From NCBI GenBank assembly GCA_023055355.1, contig JALJCS010000038.1:1798001-1862000 (forward strand): DNA of 64,000 nt. The letters are read 5' to 3'. The notes under the pieces are model-generated. The model worked only from the letters and a program-made list of their open reading frames with translations, did not search any database and had not been told where the DNA came from. Positions 1 through 13,006 of the stretch are shown piece by piece. The DNA is from Agelaius tricolor. Lineage: Eukaryota > Chordata > Aves > Passeriformes > Icteridae. The translations under genes were made by a program, and so were the position numbers. The first letter of the stretch is position 1; each line of letters opens with the position of its first letter.

Positions 1-3000
1 CTGGTCATTGCATCTAGGCAAAAAAGAAAAAAAAAAAAAAGGAAGAAGAAGAGAAAAGAGGGAGAGCAAGTTGCTCTTCCAAAGGGAGAGAATGAGCATC
101 CAGTAACTTAGAGAGCCAATGCACCAACTTCATTCCTGCAGCCACGGGTTCTGAGCTTAAAAATACAGGAGTAGTAATTAATAGTTTGCACTTACATAGC
201 ATTTTTGCAGATTAACCTCTCCACCAAAATTTCACCTAAATCTAATTGCAGCAATTTCTGGAGTGGAAAATAATGGGAGTTTAATAATGCATAGAAACAC
301 CATGCAAGAAATCAAGTCAGGAATACTACACAGATATAAAAATGCAGGGGCAACATTCATAGTGAGAGAACTCAGCTACTCAGGCTGAAATTGCTTTGTC
401 CTGTCCAGCTAATAACCTGCCTTACAAAGTTGTTGCTGAGTTGTTAAAACATTACTAGTAGGTGTTGCAAGTCCACTTCAGTTCCATATCTTATCTTACA
501 GCCATCATCTCCCAGATGCTCACTGCAGACCATGAGCCCTCCAGCAGCACACACCTCATCCTCCAGCTGCATGGAGAAGTCCTGTGACATCTGGATCTGG
601 GATGTTGCTCATGCACAGCGAGCTCAGCTCATGGAAAAGGGAGAAAATGCTCCTTAGGGGGGTGTTCACTCGTTAGCTGACCCCAGGTATTCCTTAATTG
701 GACTCTGCTTCCCTCAAAATTCTCTCTTGAGGGTTGAGCTCTAATCAAATTAATTTGTCTCTTGGCCAGTGAGGAATAACAGTAAATCTGAAGTCCCTGA
801 AGGTGTGTGGAAATTGGCCCACATGAAACATATAATATTTAAATATGAAGGAGAAAACGGATTTGCAAAGGAAGTTTCTTAGCTGGCAAAATAAGCTATA
901 ACAGAGAGCACAGCAAAAGGGAGAAAGTAGTCTGGAGAATAATGCAACACAGCTGGAACACAAGGCTTTGTCTGAGAAAAGCACTTTCTTGTATTTTACC
1001 AGAAAGGCATTTCACTCTGAAAATGAAATCCAGACAGGATGTTACTGAAGGTCCACATCTTATTTTCAATAAATGATGAACCTTCATGTCCCATGAAATA
1101 TGAAAGTATAAAGCTGCATTTCTATCATATTCAGCAAAGGTAGGGGTTTTTTGTTCCCTTTTGTTTAAATAAATTCATTATCAAAGGTATAGTGCCCTTG
1201 AGAAGCTGAGACAGTTGCTTGTATTGCTGTGCAAGGAATTTGAGAGACTTTGGTGAAGTTTTTATGAACAGTGATGCAGGGATGTGTAGTGTGTCTTTCA
1301 AGACCCCTGATCCATCCATCCAGAGCTGACACTTGAGCTGTAAAGAGACATCCTTGTCAAACCACTTACATATTGCATATACAATGAGATAGCCCTTCAT
1401 TTCTAGCACACCAGTTGCAGGAGGTAGAATTTAAAGCAGAAGGACTCCAGAACTCTCATTTCAGATTCTTGTGGCACCAAGTGTGGAAATCACATTGGCA
1501 TTAATGAAAGGTCAGTATCTGAATGCACATTTTGTGAGAGGGCATGGAAATATTTTGATGAAAAAGAACCTGTGCTTCAGAAATTGCCAGTGTGCTACAA
1601 ATCTGAGGGGTATGGAGGGCCAGAGCCTGTTTGGGATGCAGGTTATCCCTGTACATCCTTTGTTTTGTCCTGCAGTTAGGAATGACTATGGAAAACAAAC
1701 CCACCTGCATGTACCTTATAGACCTACAATGCAAAAGAGAGGGAAAACTATCTCAAATGGCTGGTTTCTGAAAGTCAGAAAAAAAAATGAGATTCAGTTC
1801 AGCCCGTAAATACACACCAATAGCCTTATCTTATGATTCCTCTGTACCTTTTAACCCTCTTACTTTCACTATGATTTTATTTTAATAACACTTTTATACC
1901 TTCTCCCTGTCCTTTAGACACACCGGTTACTATTTCATACAACATTTCAATTTTTAATTTGCGTGATACCCTCACACACAATTCAAAATCAGGAAGAATT
2001 ACTTCTTTTCTCAAAAAGTAACAATGGTTGCTATTAACCAGATTTTGGTCTCTGCAGTGCCATGGGGAAAAGGTGGCTCGAGTGACTCCAGTTGTAACCC
2101 AGGAACTGAAGCAACCAGAAGTGAATGCCTGAATTAACAGGGAGCTTTCTCCTCTGGCTGTGTGTTTCCAAGGGAAGTGCAGGCACAGTCATGCTGGGTA
2201 TTAAAGGAGATCCATTTTTATGCCAGTTTTTGTCCGTGACAATCTCATCAGCAGCCATAGAAGATGATATGAAAAAATCTGAAGATGGATGTTAACAATT
2301 CATTTCTTAAATTTCCATACTTAATGTAAACTTAATAACTTCCACATCCTACCAGCTCGATTGTGCCTGCTGGAGTTCACTGCTTAAATAGTTCTCCCTG
2401 TAAGGAAAATGTACCAGGGGCATCATCTGGACCAGCTCTTTCACTGCCAGGAACTTGGATGATTTCTTAGAATAACGATCTGGGCAGGTTTTTTACAAAT
2501 CCCTGCAAGTTCAGCTCCTGTGAAAAGGGTTTTCTGAGGAAGAACCTGCAGGCACAGCATGTTTGGAGGCAAGCAGGAGTTGAAGATTCCCCTCTGCCTC
2601 CATGGGAACGGTGCCTTTCCCAAGGCACCTCTCAGAGCAGCAGAAATCCTGCATGGCATCAGGTCAGCCTTACCCAGGGAGCTCCAAAGGCTGCTCCAGC
2701 AGCTGGAAGTCTCTTTAGAGGTGCTTTATAAATATGCCCACTCTTACAGCAGGTGCCACATCCTGGTCCACCAAGGAATTTTCCTGCATCTGTTCCACAG
2801 AGAGATCCCTGCGAGGCTGAAGGTCACAGCTCGGAGGAGTCCTTGTGTTAAGTGACCTCAGCTGGCCGGGATGTGGTCCTGGCTCATGCCTGATGGGTTT
2901 CACATGACTCAGGTTTTTCTTCTCCTTTGTCCTTCCTTCTCCTGGCCCAGCATTTTGCTAGTTAGTGGTTATGCAGCAACAGCTGCAAAGTACCCTTTCA

Positions 3001-3060
3001 AGGCAAATTATTATTAACATCTCTTTGCCAAATTGGCACAAACTATTGAACAAGGAGCCA
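1..3060. other. 5' flank, no gene seen
   Basis: AT-rich sequence starting with an A-rich tract near 20-40. The open frames here are short, lack plausible splice contexts and resemble no protein I know. I see no RNA gene. It lies far upstream of the NTNG2 CpG island and is read as intergenic. Confidence 0.6.
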
Positions 3061-3145
3061 CGGAGTGGTTTGGATTGGGAAGGACCTTAATGATCATCTA
3101 GTTCCAAACCCCCTGCCATGGGCAAGAACATCTTCTTCCAAGCGG
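3061..3145 (-). mobile_element. CR1 LINE 3'-end fragment, antisense
   Basis: The stretch 'ggtttggattgggaagg' followed by 'atcatctagttccaa' and 'ccctgccatgggca' is the complement of the conserved 3' end of avian CR1 retroposons. Only about 85 bases remain, which fits the usual severe 5' truncation of CR1. The match rests on recall of the family consensus. Confidence 0.8.
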
Positions 3146-4190
3146 CGTGCCCACTGCAGCCATCCAAGCAGAGCGTGCATTTTTAACCCCACACGTTTTT
3201 TCCTCCTAGAAGAGAAGCAGGACCTTGGCTGGCAGCAGCGGAGCCCAGCCCAGCCCGGCCAGCCCCGCTCCGCTCCCCCGGCTCCGCTGCGAAAGCGCCG
3301 GAGGAAAACCGAGGGAAGCGAGCGATGCTGTGCGATGTGGCAGCTCCCGAGGTGCCAGGCGAAGCTAATGCTCCGGAGCGATACTAGAGGGCACTGTAAA
3401 CCTGGCAGTTTTGGCTTCCGAATGGGACGAAGTAAAAAAATTGAAGTGTTTGCTATTTGAGGTCGTTAAAGCTCTCCTGGTATTTAGTGCAAAATTAGTG
3501 CTAACCCCAGGGTCCTGAGCGAATTAATTTGTGGAATTACACTGGAATTGCTCCCTTACAGTCCGGGATCTTTATTCATTGCCAGACCCTGAATTGTTGC
3601 ATCCACTGCTGGAGGGGCTCCTCTCCCAGTAAATGGGCAGGCTTGGAGGAAAGGGGAGCAAGAACCATAATGAGAACTCAGCAACTTTTTTATTTTAAAA
3701 GCTATCACTTAGCAGTAATGTGCTCATTAATTGGCAGCCAGACCACTGCCTGGCTTCATTTAAAACCTGATGGTTTCCTTTCACTGTGGTAGCAAAGGTT
3801 TCATCCTGCACCTTCCCTATATGCCAACATCATTTTTTCCCTGTGCCTGATTAAGGATACACACCTATCAGAGAAAAGGAGAGTTCCTGCAGTGAGATAA
3901 AACAAAATTGTTTTTTAAAGAGTCTTTTAAAACATATTTAAAAATAGGAACGTGCTACTCTAAATTAAACACTCCAATCAATGTGATCGATAGATTAATA
4001 GGTTTCAGTACCTGTCTCCTCAGACAGTCCTCATACACCCATCACCGTAATTTATAATTCAGTGTTCAACTTAAATTAGTAAAACTTAAACTGAAACAAC
4101 AACAGACTGATAAGTAAACAAGATTTCCCAATTTAAATGTGAAATGTTTACCCAGGGTGCAGAATCAAGCTCTCCGCCCTCACAATATCA
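3146..4190. other. Flank with small GC-rich islet
   Basis: About 3225-3345 is GC-rich with several CpG dinucleotides, in contrast to the AT-rich surroundings. An open frame of 131 codons crosses it, but with no recognisable product or splice context. The rest is AT-rich with no gene seen. Confidence 0.4.
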
Positions 4191-4194
4191 CCAC

Positions 4195-5560
4195 CACACA
4201 AAATAAACACAGAGCCACAGGGGATAAGAGGAAAAGGCATCTTGAGAGGTCACCTAGTCCATCTCCTTCCCCCAGGGCAGGATCAACCCTGCCTAAATTG
4301 GTCTTGACAAGAGAGTTTCTCTAACCTGTTCATCCCTGGAGGTTTTAAAGGGAACTCCACAGGCTCCTCAGATGGTCTGTTCTGGGTGTCAGCTATTCTT
4401 ACAGATGGAACATTTTCCCCAAAGTCTAACCCAAATTACTTTTACTGCAGTCTAATCCCACTAATTCTGTCTGTGAGCAACAGTTCATTACTTTTGTAGC
4501 ATCTTTTGTATTTGGGGAGATTATTACTGTATCTTCATCAGCCTTAGGCAATGGGCCATAGTTCTTCCCCTCTTGGGAGGTTTATTTTCTAGACTGTTCT
4601 TTTCAATTTCTGTATTTCCCTGGAAGTCTGATGACAAAACTGCTCCTCCCCAACACTCAGCAGAGATGGGAGCAATGTACCACACCACACTCTGTTTATG
4701 TAAAGCAGTGTCAGCTTTGCTTTGCTCACACCAGGGCACCACTGTTGGCTCAGGGTTCATTTCTAGCCCATGGTATTGTCCTTTCTCTTAGGAATGCTGC
4801 CTATGCAGCCATTTCTGGACACACATTTCAATAGTTTTCATATATTTATCTTTGCTCCTGTCCCTGTAGAACATCAATCTCTTCTTTCCAGCCTGTTCCT
4901 TCAGTTTGTTAGGATTTTTTAAATCTTTCTCTTGTTCTCTGAGAGCACTTACAGCCCCTCTCAGCTTGGTGTTGTTAACAGCTGCAATACGTCTCCTCCA
5001 TATTCCACTACCCAAGTCACTAATGAAAATATTGAGTGATGCCAGAGCTGCACAGACCCCTCCAGCATTGTATTCAAGCCATCCTTCCACTTGGACAGCA
5101 AACAGCAAACACTTTTCAGCGTGTTTCCCAGCTGGTTTGGTACCTTACAGCGTTTCTCCCCATCCCTATCCCCCCACCTCGCTCCTGGAACACCCCATGA
5201 GTGAGAGTCAAAAGCCTGACTGCAGTCAAGCTGCAGCTCCTCCCCTCTCAGAGACCTGCTGCCCTGCCACAGGAAAATTAGATTGCTTTGACATGATTTA
5301 TCCTTGACAAAACCACAGCTTGTGGGGCTACTGCATCCCTCATGCCAGTGCCACGCCTTGCCTTTGGATCCAGTGAGCAAAATTCTGTCCCCTTTGACGT
5401 AAGGGACAAAACTCCCACAATCCAGGGACTTCACCATGTCCAGACTCCACCCAGCCCCTGGAAGCAGTGGAGATACCATCACATTACTGCTCATTTGGGT
5501 AAGCAAGGGTTTATTTCCACTGAGAGCTGCAGAGGCAGAACATAATCAGGAATATCACAG
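4195..5560 (-). mobile_element. Ancient long CR1-type LINE copy, antisense
   Basis: Read as the complement, this 1.3 kb matches the long 3' portion of an old amniote CR1 family in order. It has the 'cacctagtccatctcc' block near 4250, the 'cagcttggtgttgttaacag' block near 4962, then 'cactaatgaaaatattgag', and near 5215 'aaaagcctgactgcagtcaa' followed by 'catgatttatccttgacaaa'. Many substitutions and indels break every frame, so it is a dead copy. The identification rests on recall; the boundaries are approximate. Confidence 0.7.
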
Positions 5561-8500
5561 CTGGGTTTGAGCTTTGAATCCCCCAAGTACCATCAGGTCG
5601 TGGACACACAGCCCCTACCCAAAATGAATTTCCTTGGGACAGTTCAATAGAGGCGGGAGCAGGTGTAATTTACACTCTGAAGGGAGCTGCAAGGAGGTAT
5701 AAATTACTCAAGCACAAGCTACCTAAGATTCACTTAAAATTCACTCTGAATTTGGCACCAGAAATGCAGGAGATAATCAAGTTTTCCTTTTTGAGATCTT
5801 GTGTATTTAAAACCTGCTGTGTTTAATTTTTGCAGTCACAACAATGCTCATTCATAAATATTTCCTAATGTTTGATCCTATTAGTATGTACAGTGCAGTG
5901 TTTGATTAATGAACTGGAACAATGCGATCAAATATATTTTGGGCTCCAGAATACCACTTTGTAATGCCTAATATTTGAGGAAATATTACAGATAGGCTTG
6001 TCTTCTGACTAGAAGCGATTGCACTTGAATTCTGAGAAACCCAGATAGAGATCTTGGATAAGATCTGAATTTCAAGCGAGTCCTAATAACAGAGCACACT
6101 GGACCAAAGCTCGAGGTCTGCACATTTCCAGCGTTGGATTCTTCACAGCTCAGATGCAAATGTTGTTTCTTAGCCCTCTCTCTCTCAGGAATTCATAACA
6201 TATTCATCAACTTGTAGTACCTAAGAGCCCTGTCCGACTGTATTTGGAAGACCTTAATTTGACTCCGGTAGGAGTTTAACAATATTAATAACTAATATTA
6301 AACTGGATTCCTAACGGGGATGCTGGGACAATACTCTTTGATCACTGCATTAATCTGGTGCAATTGTGTTTATATCAGCCTCCTTCATCCCATGTGAGCT
6401 CAGTGCCATCTTGGCATGAATATGAAATATGCAAATCTGGGGGATACACGTTAATAGTGGGTCCATCTGCTTGGATCTTTTATTAAAGGGAAGTGTGAAT
6501 GCAGTTGCCATGCAATACACTCTTACACACAAAGACCACGAGTTACAAAAACAAGAGAAAACATCTCGTGCTTTGGCCTTATTGGTATTTCACATTTGTC
6601 GTTTCTGTATCTGGTTTTCATTTTAATTTAGAAATTTTCCCCAAAACGAAATTTGAGTGAAAAAGCTCACCAGTTAGGAATGACTGTGCGTATACATGCA
6701 CGCACATCTCTTCCTCTCTAGTGACAGACAGGATATTACTTTTCCACTGCATATGAAATTAATACCAGAAGCACAAGAAAAAACATGTAAATGCCATCCC
6801 TTAAAGCCTGATCTGGATCTCACTTCCACTGCTTAAGACATATATAACATCGAGGAAAACTAGTTGTTGGAGTGGCAAAGAAGGTAATCCTGAGCTGGTT
6901 TGGGAGAGCCAAGCCCAAACATGAGCTCAGCCTTGGCTGTGGAGTCATAGCCCAGTGCCTCCACAGGATGTGGATGAGCTGCTGTGTTCTGCTATCCCAC
7001 TTTCCCTGTAATAAACAACTCCCTCAACTCCATCCAAAAGGAGAAAGCTTCTATGGCTCATTGTTCCTGTGCACTGCCATGATCTTAGCCTGCCTCCCTC
7101 GGGTGTGTGCTGTTCCATGCTAATGGTTTGGGGGCAGTGCTGGGATTTATTCAACAGCAGGCAGGTCAAACCTCCGTGCCCCAGATATGCAAGTTCTGAC
7201 TTGCATGTGGAGAGGAGAAGGTGCCCTGATGACACAAAGTCGAAGTATCCACCTTGCTGAGCATTCTTAATCCAGGGACAACCCTTCATCCACCAGCCTG
7301 CAGAAATGGAGAGCTCCTGGCACCACAGTTGGTTCTGAGCCTCACACTCACCCCAGAAGGCTGGATTGAGCAATCATCTTATTCAAGGACATTGGGATCT
7401 GATGTACAAAAGGCCCCATTCTCCTCCTTGATTCACAGATATTTGAGTAGGCAGCAGAGTAAGCAAGAGGAGTTTTTTCCATATCTTCAATATGCAAATA
7501 GATGAGTGAGCTCAGCTCTCTATTCATTGCTTCCAACATACATGACACAGATGATGCTGTTCCCATTGTCACGCTAAAACTGGGGGCTTGATGACAAGAA
7601 ATTCACTGAGCTTCCATCTGCATAGAGCTGAGATGGTGGTTGGGTAGGGAAAGTCACTGCATTGGATTATGTCAGCTCTACTGTCTGCTTCCACAGTTTA
7701 TTAGCTGTGCTTGGGATCTGAAAGCCAGTTGAAATCACAGTTATTCCTGCAGGATCAGCTCTTGATGTCACCTGGGCTGGGCCTCATCTGTCACTACCCA
7801 GAACTGGCACCTTTTTCTCTAGTAGGGGCACAGGGACTGTGATCTGGGAGCCAGCAAAATTACTGAGGGGAATGTTCGACCAGCAGGTGACCCAAGAAAA
7901 AAGTTAAGTGTTGAGATTTATTACATGTGCATTTCTTAATAGCACCTTAGCATAACTGGGTCAGTTGTCTGGGAATCAGCACATGTGTGCCTGGGAGGGG
8001 GACATGTGCATGGGTCTGCTGGTTCTGTGCTGCTCAACACGTCACCTGCTTGGGAGAGAAGGAATGTGTTCATCCCAGTGCTAAGGAAAGAAGGAAAAAA
8101 GAACAAGTCAACCTTCCACAGCCAGCTGATTATGCATTTTCCACATCAAATTGTCAGCATTTATTCAATTACTTCACTCATTACAAGTGTGTTCTTCAGC
8201 CACTAATCTAAAACCCCTCCCTGCTGCTGTCAGCTCCATTAGAAGTGACACGTTCCTTCCTCAGGTGAAAAAGGTTTTGTGGAAGGCATCTCCTCCCAGG
8301 ACAGGGCTCAGGGCTGCTGGGGGACACAGCCCTGCCCTGGGAAGGGAGCTCCTCTCCCTCTGCTGCCCTCCTTGGGCACAGGAATCCACCCAGGGGCTGA
8401 GGTGAGTCCTCCAAGGGGTAGCAGGAGTTGTTTTTAAAGCCAGACGCTGTCTCAGGCAGGAATTAGAGGAATTCACAGGGCTCAGCCAAGGATACAGAGG

Positions 8501-11500
8501 AGATCCCCAGAGCCAAAACTGTATATTCTCCAAACACTTCCACTTTAATAGTAAGTTAAAAGGAAAGTTCCCCTTCTGAGGGGTTGTTAATTATAGATCC
8601 CTCCTTTAAACAGTCCTCCTGTTTTTATCCATGCTTACACCCCCACAGCTGGTAAAGAGGAGGAAAGCTCTACCTTCCCCAAAAAATCAAATACATCCGA
8701 AATGCTTCCTGAGCTGATTCACTTGGCTGGGCTCCTATTTGCTATATGAAACAAAAGACAAGGCAGCAGAAAACAACATATTTTCCCCGTGTCAAGGTGA
8801 AGCACTTCCCATCACCCAGCCCATCTCTGCTGGGGTTAATGCACATCAATAATATTTAAATGATCAAAGTTTTTCAGCAGAGACAGTGATGGGGGTTTTT
8901 TTTCTGACTTGTCATGCTTGTTTTCCTTAAAGAGGCAATGACCTGCTGTAGTCAAGGCTTGCAGTTTGGCACGCAGGAGCGTTTTGAGAAGCGTTATCTC
9001 CTGAACAGAACAGCAGCCTCATGTTTCCCTGCACAACAACCTTTCTTAGCCTAAAATGCTTTGCATCCCATTTCCTTGATCTGGCTAAGTGCTTGCATGC
9101 TGAAAATCCCACCCTCCCTCCAGCTGTCCTTCTGGCAGGAAAGAGACAGCATCTTCTCTCCGGAGAGTACAGTCACTGCTCCTTTGGTTATCTAATCAGG
9201 GAGGGCAAAATTCACTCAGGGCCCTGTGAAAGCGCCTGAGCTGCAGAAAATGCATCCCGAGGTCTTGTGCGGGAGGGTGGGAGGAGGCAGCCGGGGAAGC
9301 CTCCCCTCCCAGAGCAGATGCTCTCTGCCATTTCCCCAGTAGCTTTCACAAAGGAAGAAAAATGTGGAGAGTACTCCAGGGACTGAAGCATTCGGCTCTT
9401 CCCTCCCCTGCTCCCCGGCTCCGTGTGCCCCGAGGCCAGGGCAGCCTGGGCAGGAGGGCAAGGAAATAAATGTCCCCCATCCACCCTCCCAGCCTGCCAG
9501 AGCTCAGTTTCTCAGGGTTTGTGTGGGTTTCCCAGCATTTCTCCTAACTACAAAATATTCTGCCTCTTTGCCTTCTAAAACTCTGTGATTTTGTCTTTGC
9601 ACCAAGCACGAGGAGCTGGGAAGAAAAACCTTCCCATCCTGATCAAGCTGGGAGCTGTCTTCACATTCAGCTTGCTGAGAACAAAAGGGCAGTACAAGGG
9701 TGGTGAGATGAGACAAATCCCCCCTGGAAGTGCGAGGTTCAAGCAGCCTTTGCCTCCATCCTCTGTAACACCCCCAAAAAAACACCTTTAAGTCACTTCC
9801 TCCCTTTTCCAAACTTCTCCCCAGAGGTCCTGGTGGGCTGGAGAAAGCTACCACTGGAACAAGGTCTGGGTAGAGCTGTGCTTGGCAGATATCACCCCTC
9901 ACAAAGGGGTCTCTCACCTGCTCCTGGGCTCAGAGCACATTTCCCAGCCGTGTGTTCCCGCTTAATAAAATGCTTACTCACTTGCAGGAGGCGCTTTGAC
10001 ATCCTTGGCCGCACACTGCTAGATAAGGAGCATAAAAAGAATGTATTGCTGTTATAGGGGATACAGCAATATGTATCCTCAAATGAAATATCCTTTATAA
10101 GCCTGGTTATTATTCTGGCAGAGATCTCGGGTTGCTCTCAGCAGGCTCAGCTCAGCTGAGGTGTTAGCGAGCACATCGCCACGGCCAGTGGGGACTGCCA
10201 GGTGTCACATTTACCTTCTGCTCTTCCAGTGCATCCTCTGTCATCCCAAGTGGGGAAAACACTTCCCTCCTCTTCCATGCATGTCAAAAGCACCATTTAG
10301 GGAGCCAGATATAGCCCTGGTATAAACAGGTGCGAACCCACATATGTCAATAGAATTACACCTGATTTTAATGGGCTTACATTTGGCCCTTGAGCCCTGG
10401 GGATCCCTCTGAGAGCAGAGGCTGTATTAAATATTAAGGGCCTTATTCTCCACCCCTGCCTGTGCTGGAGTAATTAAATCTCCATGCAGACCCATTGATT
10501 TTCAACTGCGCTCTCCTTGTGGGAAGAGGCAGCGCTCGGCACGAGGGAGGGAGCAGAGATGTTCCCTCGAGGAAAAACACATCCATTTCTCCTCCCCACA
10601 GAAATTCCATCCAGAAGAAAACTGTACCAAACATTAGGTGTTTGCAATGCTTGCTCGGGTAAAAGATTGCAAATGGTCTAAAATGAAGCAATGATTCCAA
10701 CTCTTCCCCGTTGCCTCCAGGCTGTGACAGCAGCACTGCCGCTGCTTTGCCGCTTCCTTCAGGCTCCGGGGGCTGTGAGCGCCACACAGAATCCTTCTCC
10801 TTCCCACATCAGGACCTGCGAGGAGCTGGGTGATTTCCCATCCTCCAAGGATCTCCTGAACCGCGGTGTAACCTCGGACAAGCCCCACAGCTGTTGCCAG
10901 CCTCTCCGGGGGGTTCTGCTCGCTGGTTAATTCCGGCGCTTTGCCTGGAGCTAGCGCCTTTTACCTGTGTGTATACAAGTATTATTGCCAGCTTGTGATC
11001 TTTTGAGCTAGCAGGGCTGTGAAAAACGACTTTGGTTTTTCCTTAAATGCCACGGAGTTTAGAAGTGTGACGGCTCACACTGTGCTGTTATTCTTTCCAA
11101 TTGAAACCTAATGATGCGTGCATATCACTTAACTCTGATGTCAATAATCAGCACACCACTTGGTCTTTGCCGTGGCTATTAGAGGGAATGAAAATGAAAT
11201 ACCAACTCCGTTTTATCCTGTTACTTTACCATAATAACTAATAAAGAAGTAATAAGTGAGACGTGGGGAATTTCCAGGGGAGTCATTACTACAGAGCAGA
11301 CCTAAAGGCATAAAGTGAAATCCAGGAATATTAGCCAGCCCTGGATTCCCAGCCAGTGCTTCTCACTTGAGCTATACTGCTGCTGTAAAATAAGTGTTTA
11401 CAGAAGAAGTTACCATGTGGAAAGTATCAGACCGTGTCCTGGAGTGGAAATTGAGCCAGAATTAAAGACATCCTTGCAGGTAAAGACCACCCTGTGCATC

Positions 11501-12470
11501 AGTGTTGCGTTTAGGCTGGGCCACAGTCAAGACACAATGCCAGCATTTCATAAATCTCACTTACACTCCAGAATATGGGAAACGTTTCCCAGAACAGCTC
11601 TAAATCACCTCTGTCTGGTCGCAGGATGAATCGTGGGTTTTCCAGGGACTCTTAAATGGGAGAGGCCACCCAGAGACCTCAGGGCAATGGGTCAAAGGAA
11701 ACCATATAGCAAAATACTGAGTGCATGAGGTTCAAACCACGTGTGCGATGGACAATGCATTTTCTGGCTTAGAAATCACTGAATTCTTGGTTAGGAAGGA
11801 GCAGTCATTTTTGGGTGGTTGTATACATAGGAGGCAGTGGTGATTCTTTGGATTTCCTCCCCATAAACAAACTGTCGTTTTTCCATGAACTGTCATTTAT
11901 CCACATGTCAAAAACCTGTCGCTGCTCAGGAGTTCTGTCTTCAGCAGCTGCCTGGTGCAGGGAAAACTTGGACCTTTACCTGCCACAGTTTTATCCACCT
12001 TATCCACAGCTGGAGCCTCCTCTGCTACCCTCCTCTGCTCCTCAACACAGCAGAGTTGACCTAAGCAACCCCAGCTGCTTCTCCAGCCCCGTGCTGGAAG
12101 GTGCTGTCACACCTTACAGTCTCCCACCTTCCCAAAGCAAAACCTGGTTCGGTTAAATCTCACAGCACATTCCCACCAGTATCAAGCATTTCCCAGCCAT
12201 CTGATTTCCCCATCTCCGAGTTCCTGCTTTGTTTATCCTATTAATTCCAACCACCCCCTCTTCCCCCAACACACACGCACGCAGCCTCATTTACAGCATC
12301 CTCACCAGCAGAAGCCTCCCCAAAATATTCAGGGCACACCAAGCGAGGACTTACACGTGTGGGGAAACCCTCGTGACTGGGGATTTTTTTTTCCTCTCTC
12401 TCGAGCAAACATGAGCTCATGATTTTAATTTTTTTTTTTTAAGCTCTTAAAGGAAAAAAAAAATAAAACG
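5561..12470. other. 5' flank, no gene seen
   Basis: Mixed AT-rich and moderate-GC sequence. No open frame combines length, splice sites and recognisable similarity. AT-rich blocks near 5740-6340 and 10940-11300 could include regulatory elements, but nothing in a single sequence proves it. Confidence 0.5.
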
Positions 12471-12739
12471 AGAAGCCCCGAGGAGCGGCATTCCCGGCTG
12501 CCGTTATCCAGCCGGGGGCAGCGGGACGGCGCGGATGCTGCACCGGGAGCCGCGGGGCCGCCGGGGCTGAAGGCTCCCGCTCGCAGCCTCCTCTTCCTCG
12601 GGTGGTTTTCCCTCCCTCCTCCTCCTCCCCCCCCTGCATTTCCTCCTGCACCTTTAAGAAGCCCATTGCCGCCGGTGGGATGGTGTGTGCTAAAGCTGCA
12701 CAGAGGAAGTTACGCAGCCGGGATCAGGCACGGAGATAA

Positions 12740-13006
12740 AAGCTCCGATTGTGATTGAAAGTGAGAGCAAAAGGGATTTCAGCCTCGGCATTAACTTGCG
12801 AGGGGAGCCGGGATTGCACAAAGCTCCCCCGGCCATCTGCCCTTGGGGGCCGGCGGCGCAGCGCTGCCCGCCGCGCTGGGCAGGGCAGGGCAGGGCAGGG
12901 CTGGGCAGGGCAGGGCTGGGCAGGGCTGGGGGTGTGCTTTGGGGGTTCCCCCGGCCCCGAAGTTCGCTGCTCCGCCGGGAGCCCCGCGCCGCAGAGCTCC
13001 CTCCCG
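12740..13006 (+). other. Candidate 5' noncoding exon of NTNG2
   Basis: A strong donor, 'ctcccg' followed by 'gtaagg', sits at 13006/13007 inside the CpG island. It would join to an acceptor just upstream of the start codon: 'ctccttccag' at 16281-16290, or the closer 'ctcgcccag' or 'ggccgcag'. The left edge is a guess because the transcription start is unknown. The G-run array falls inside this exon or the core promoter. Confidence 0.35.
12878..12932 (+). repeat. GGGCA/GGGCT pentamer array, G-quadruplex-prone
   Basis: Eleven runs of at least three G are separated by only two bases (CA or CT), as a degenerate tandem pentamer. Eleven runs with two-base loops far exceed the four needed for a G-quadruplex. 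It lies in the CpG island, just upstream of the candidate first donor. Confidence 0.85.
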
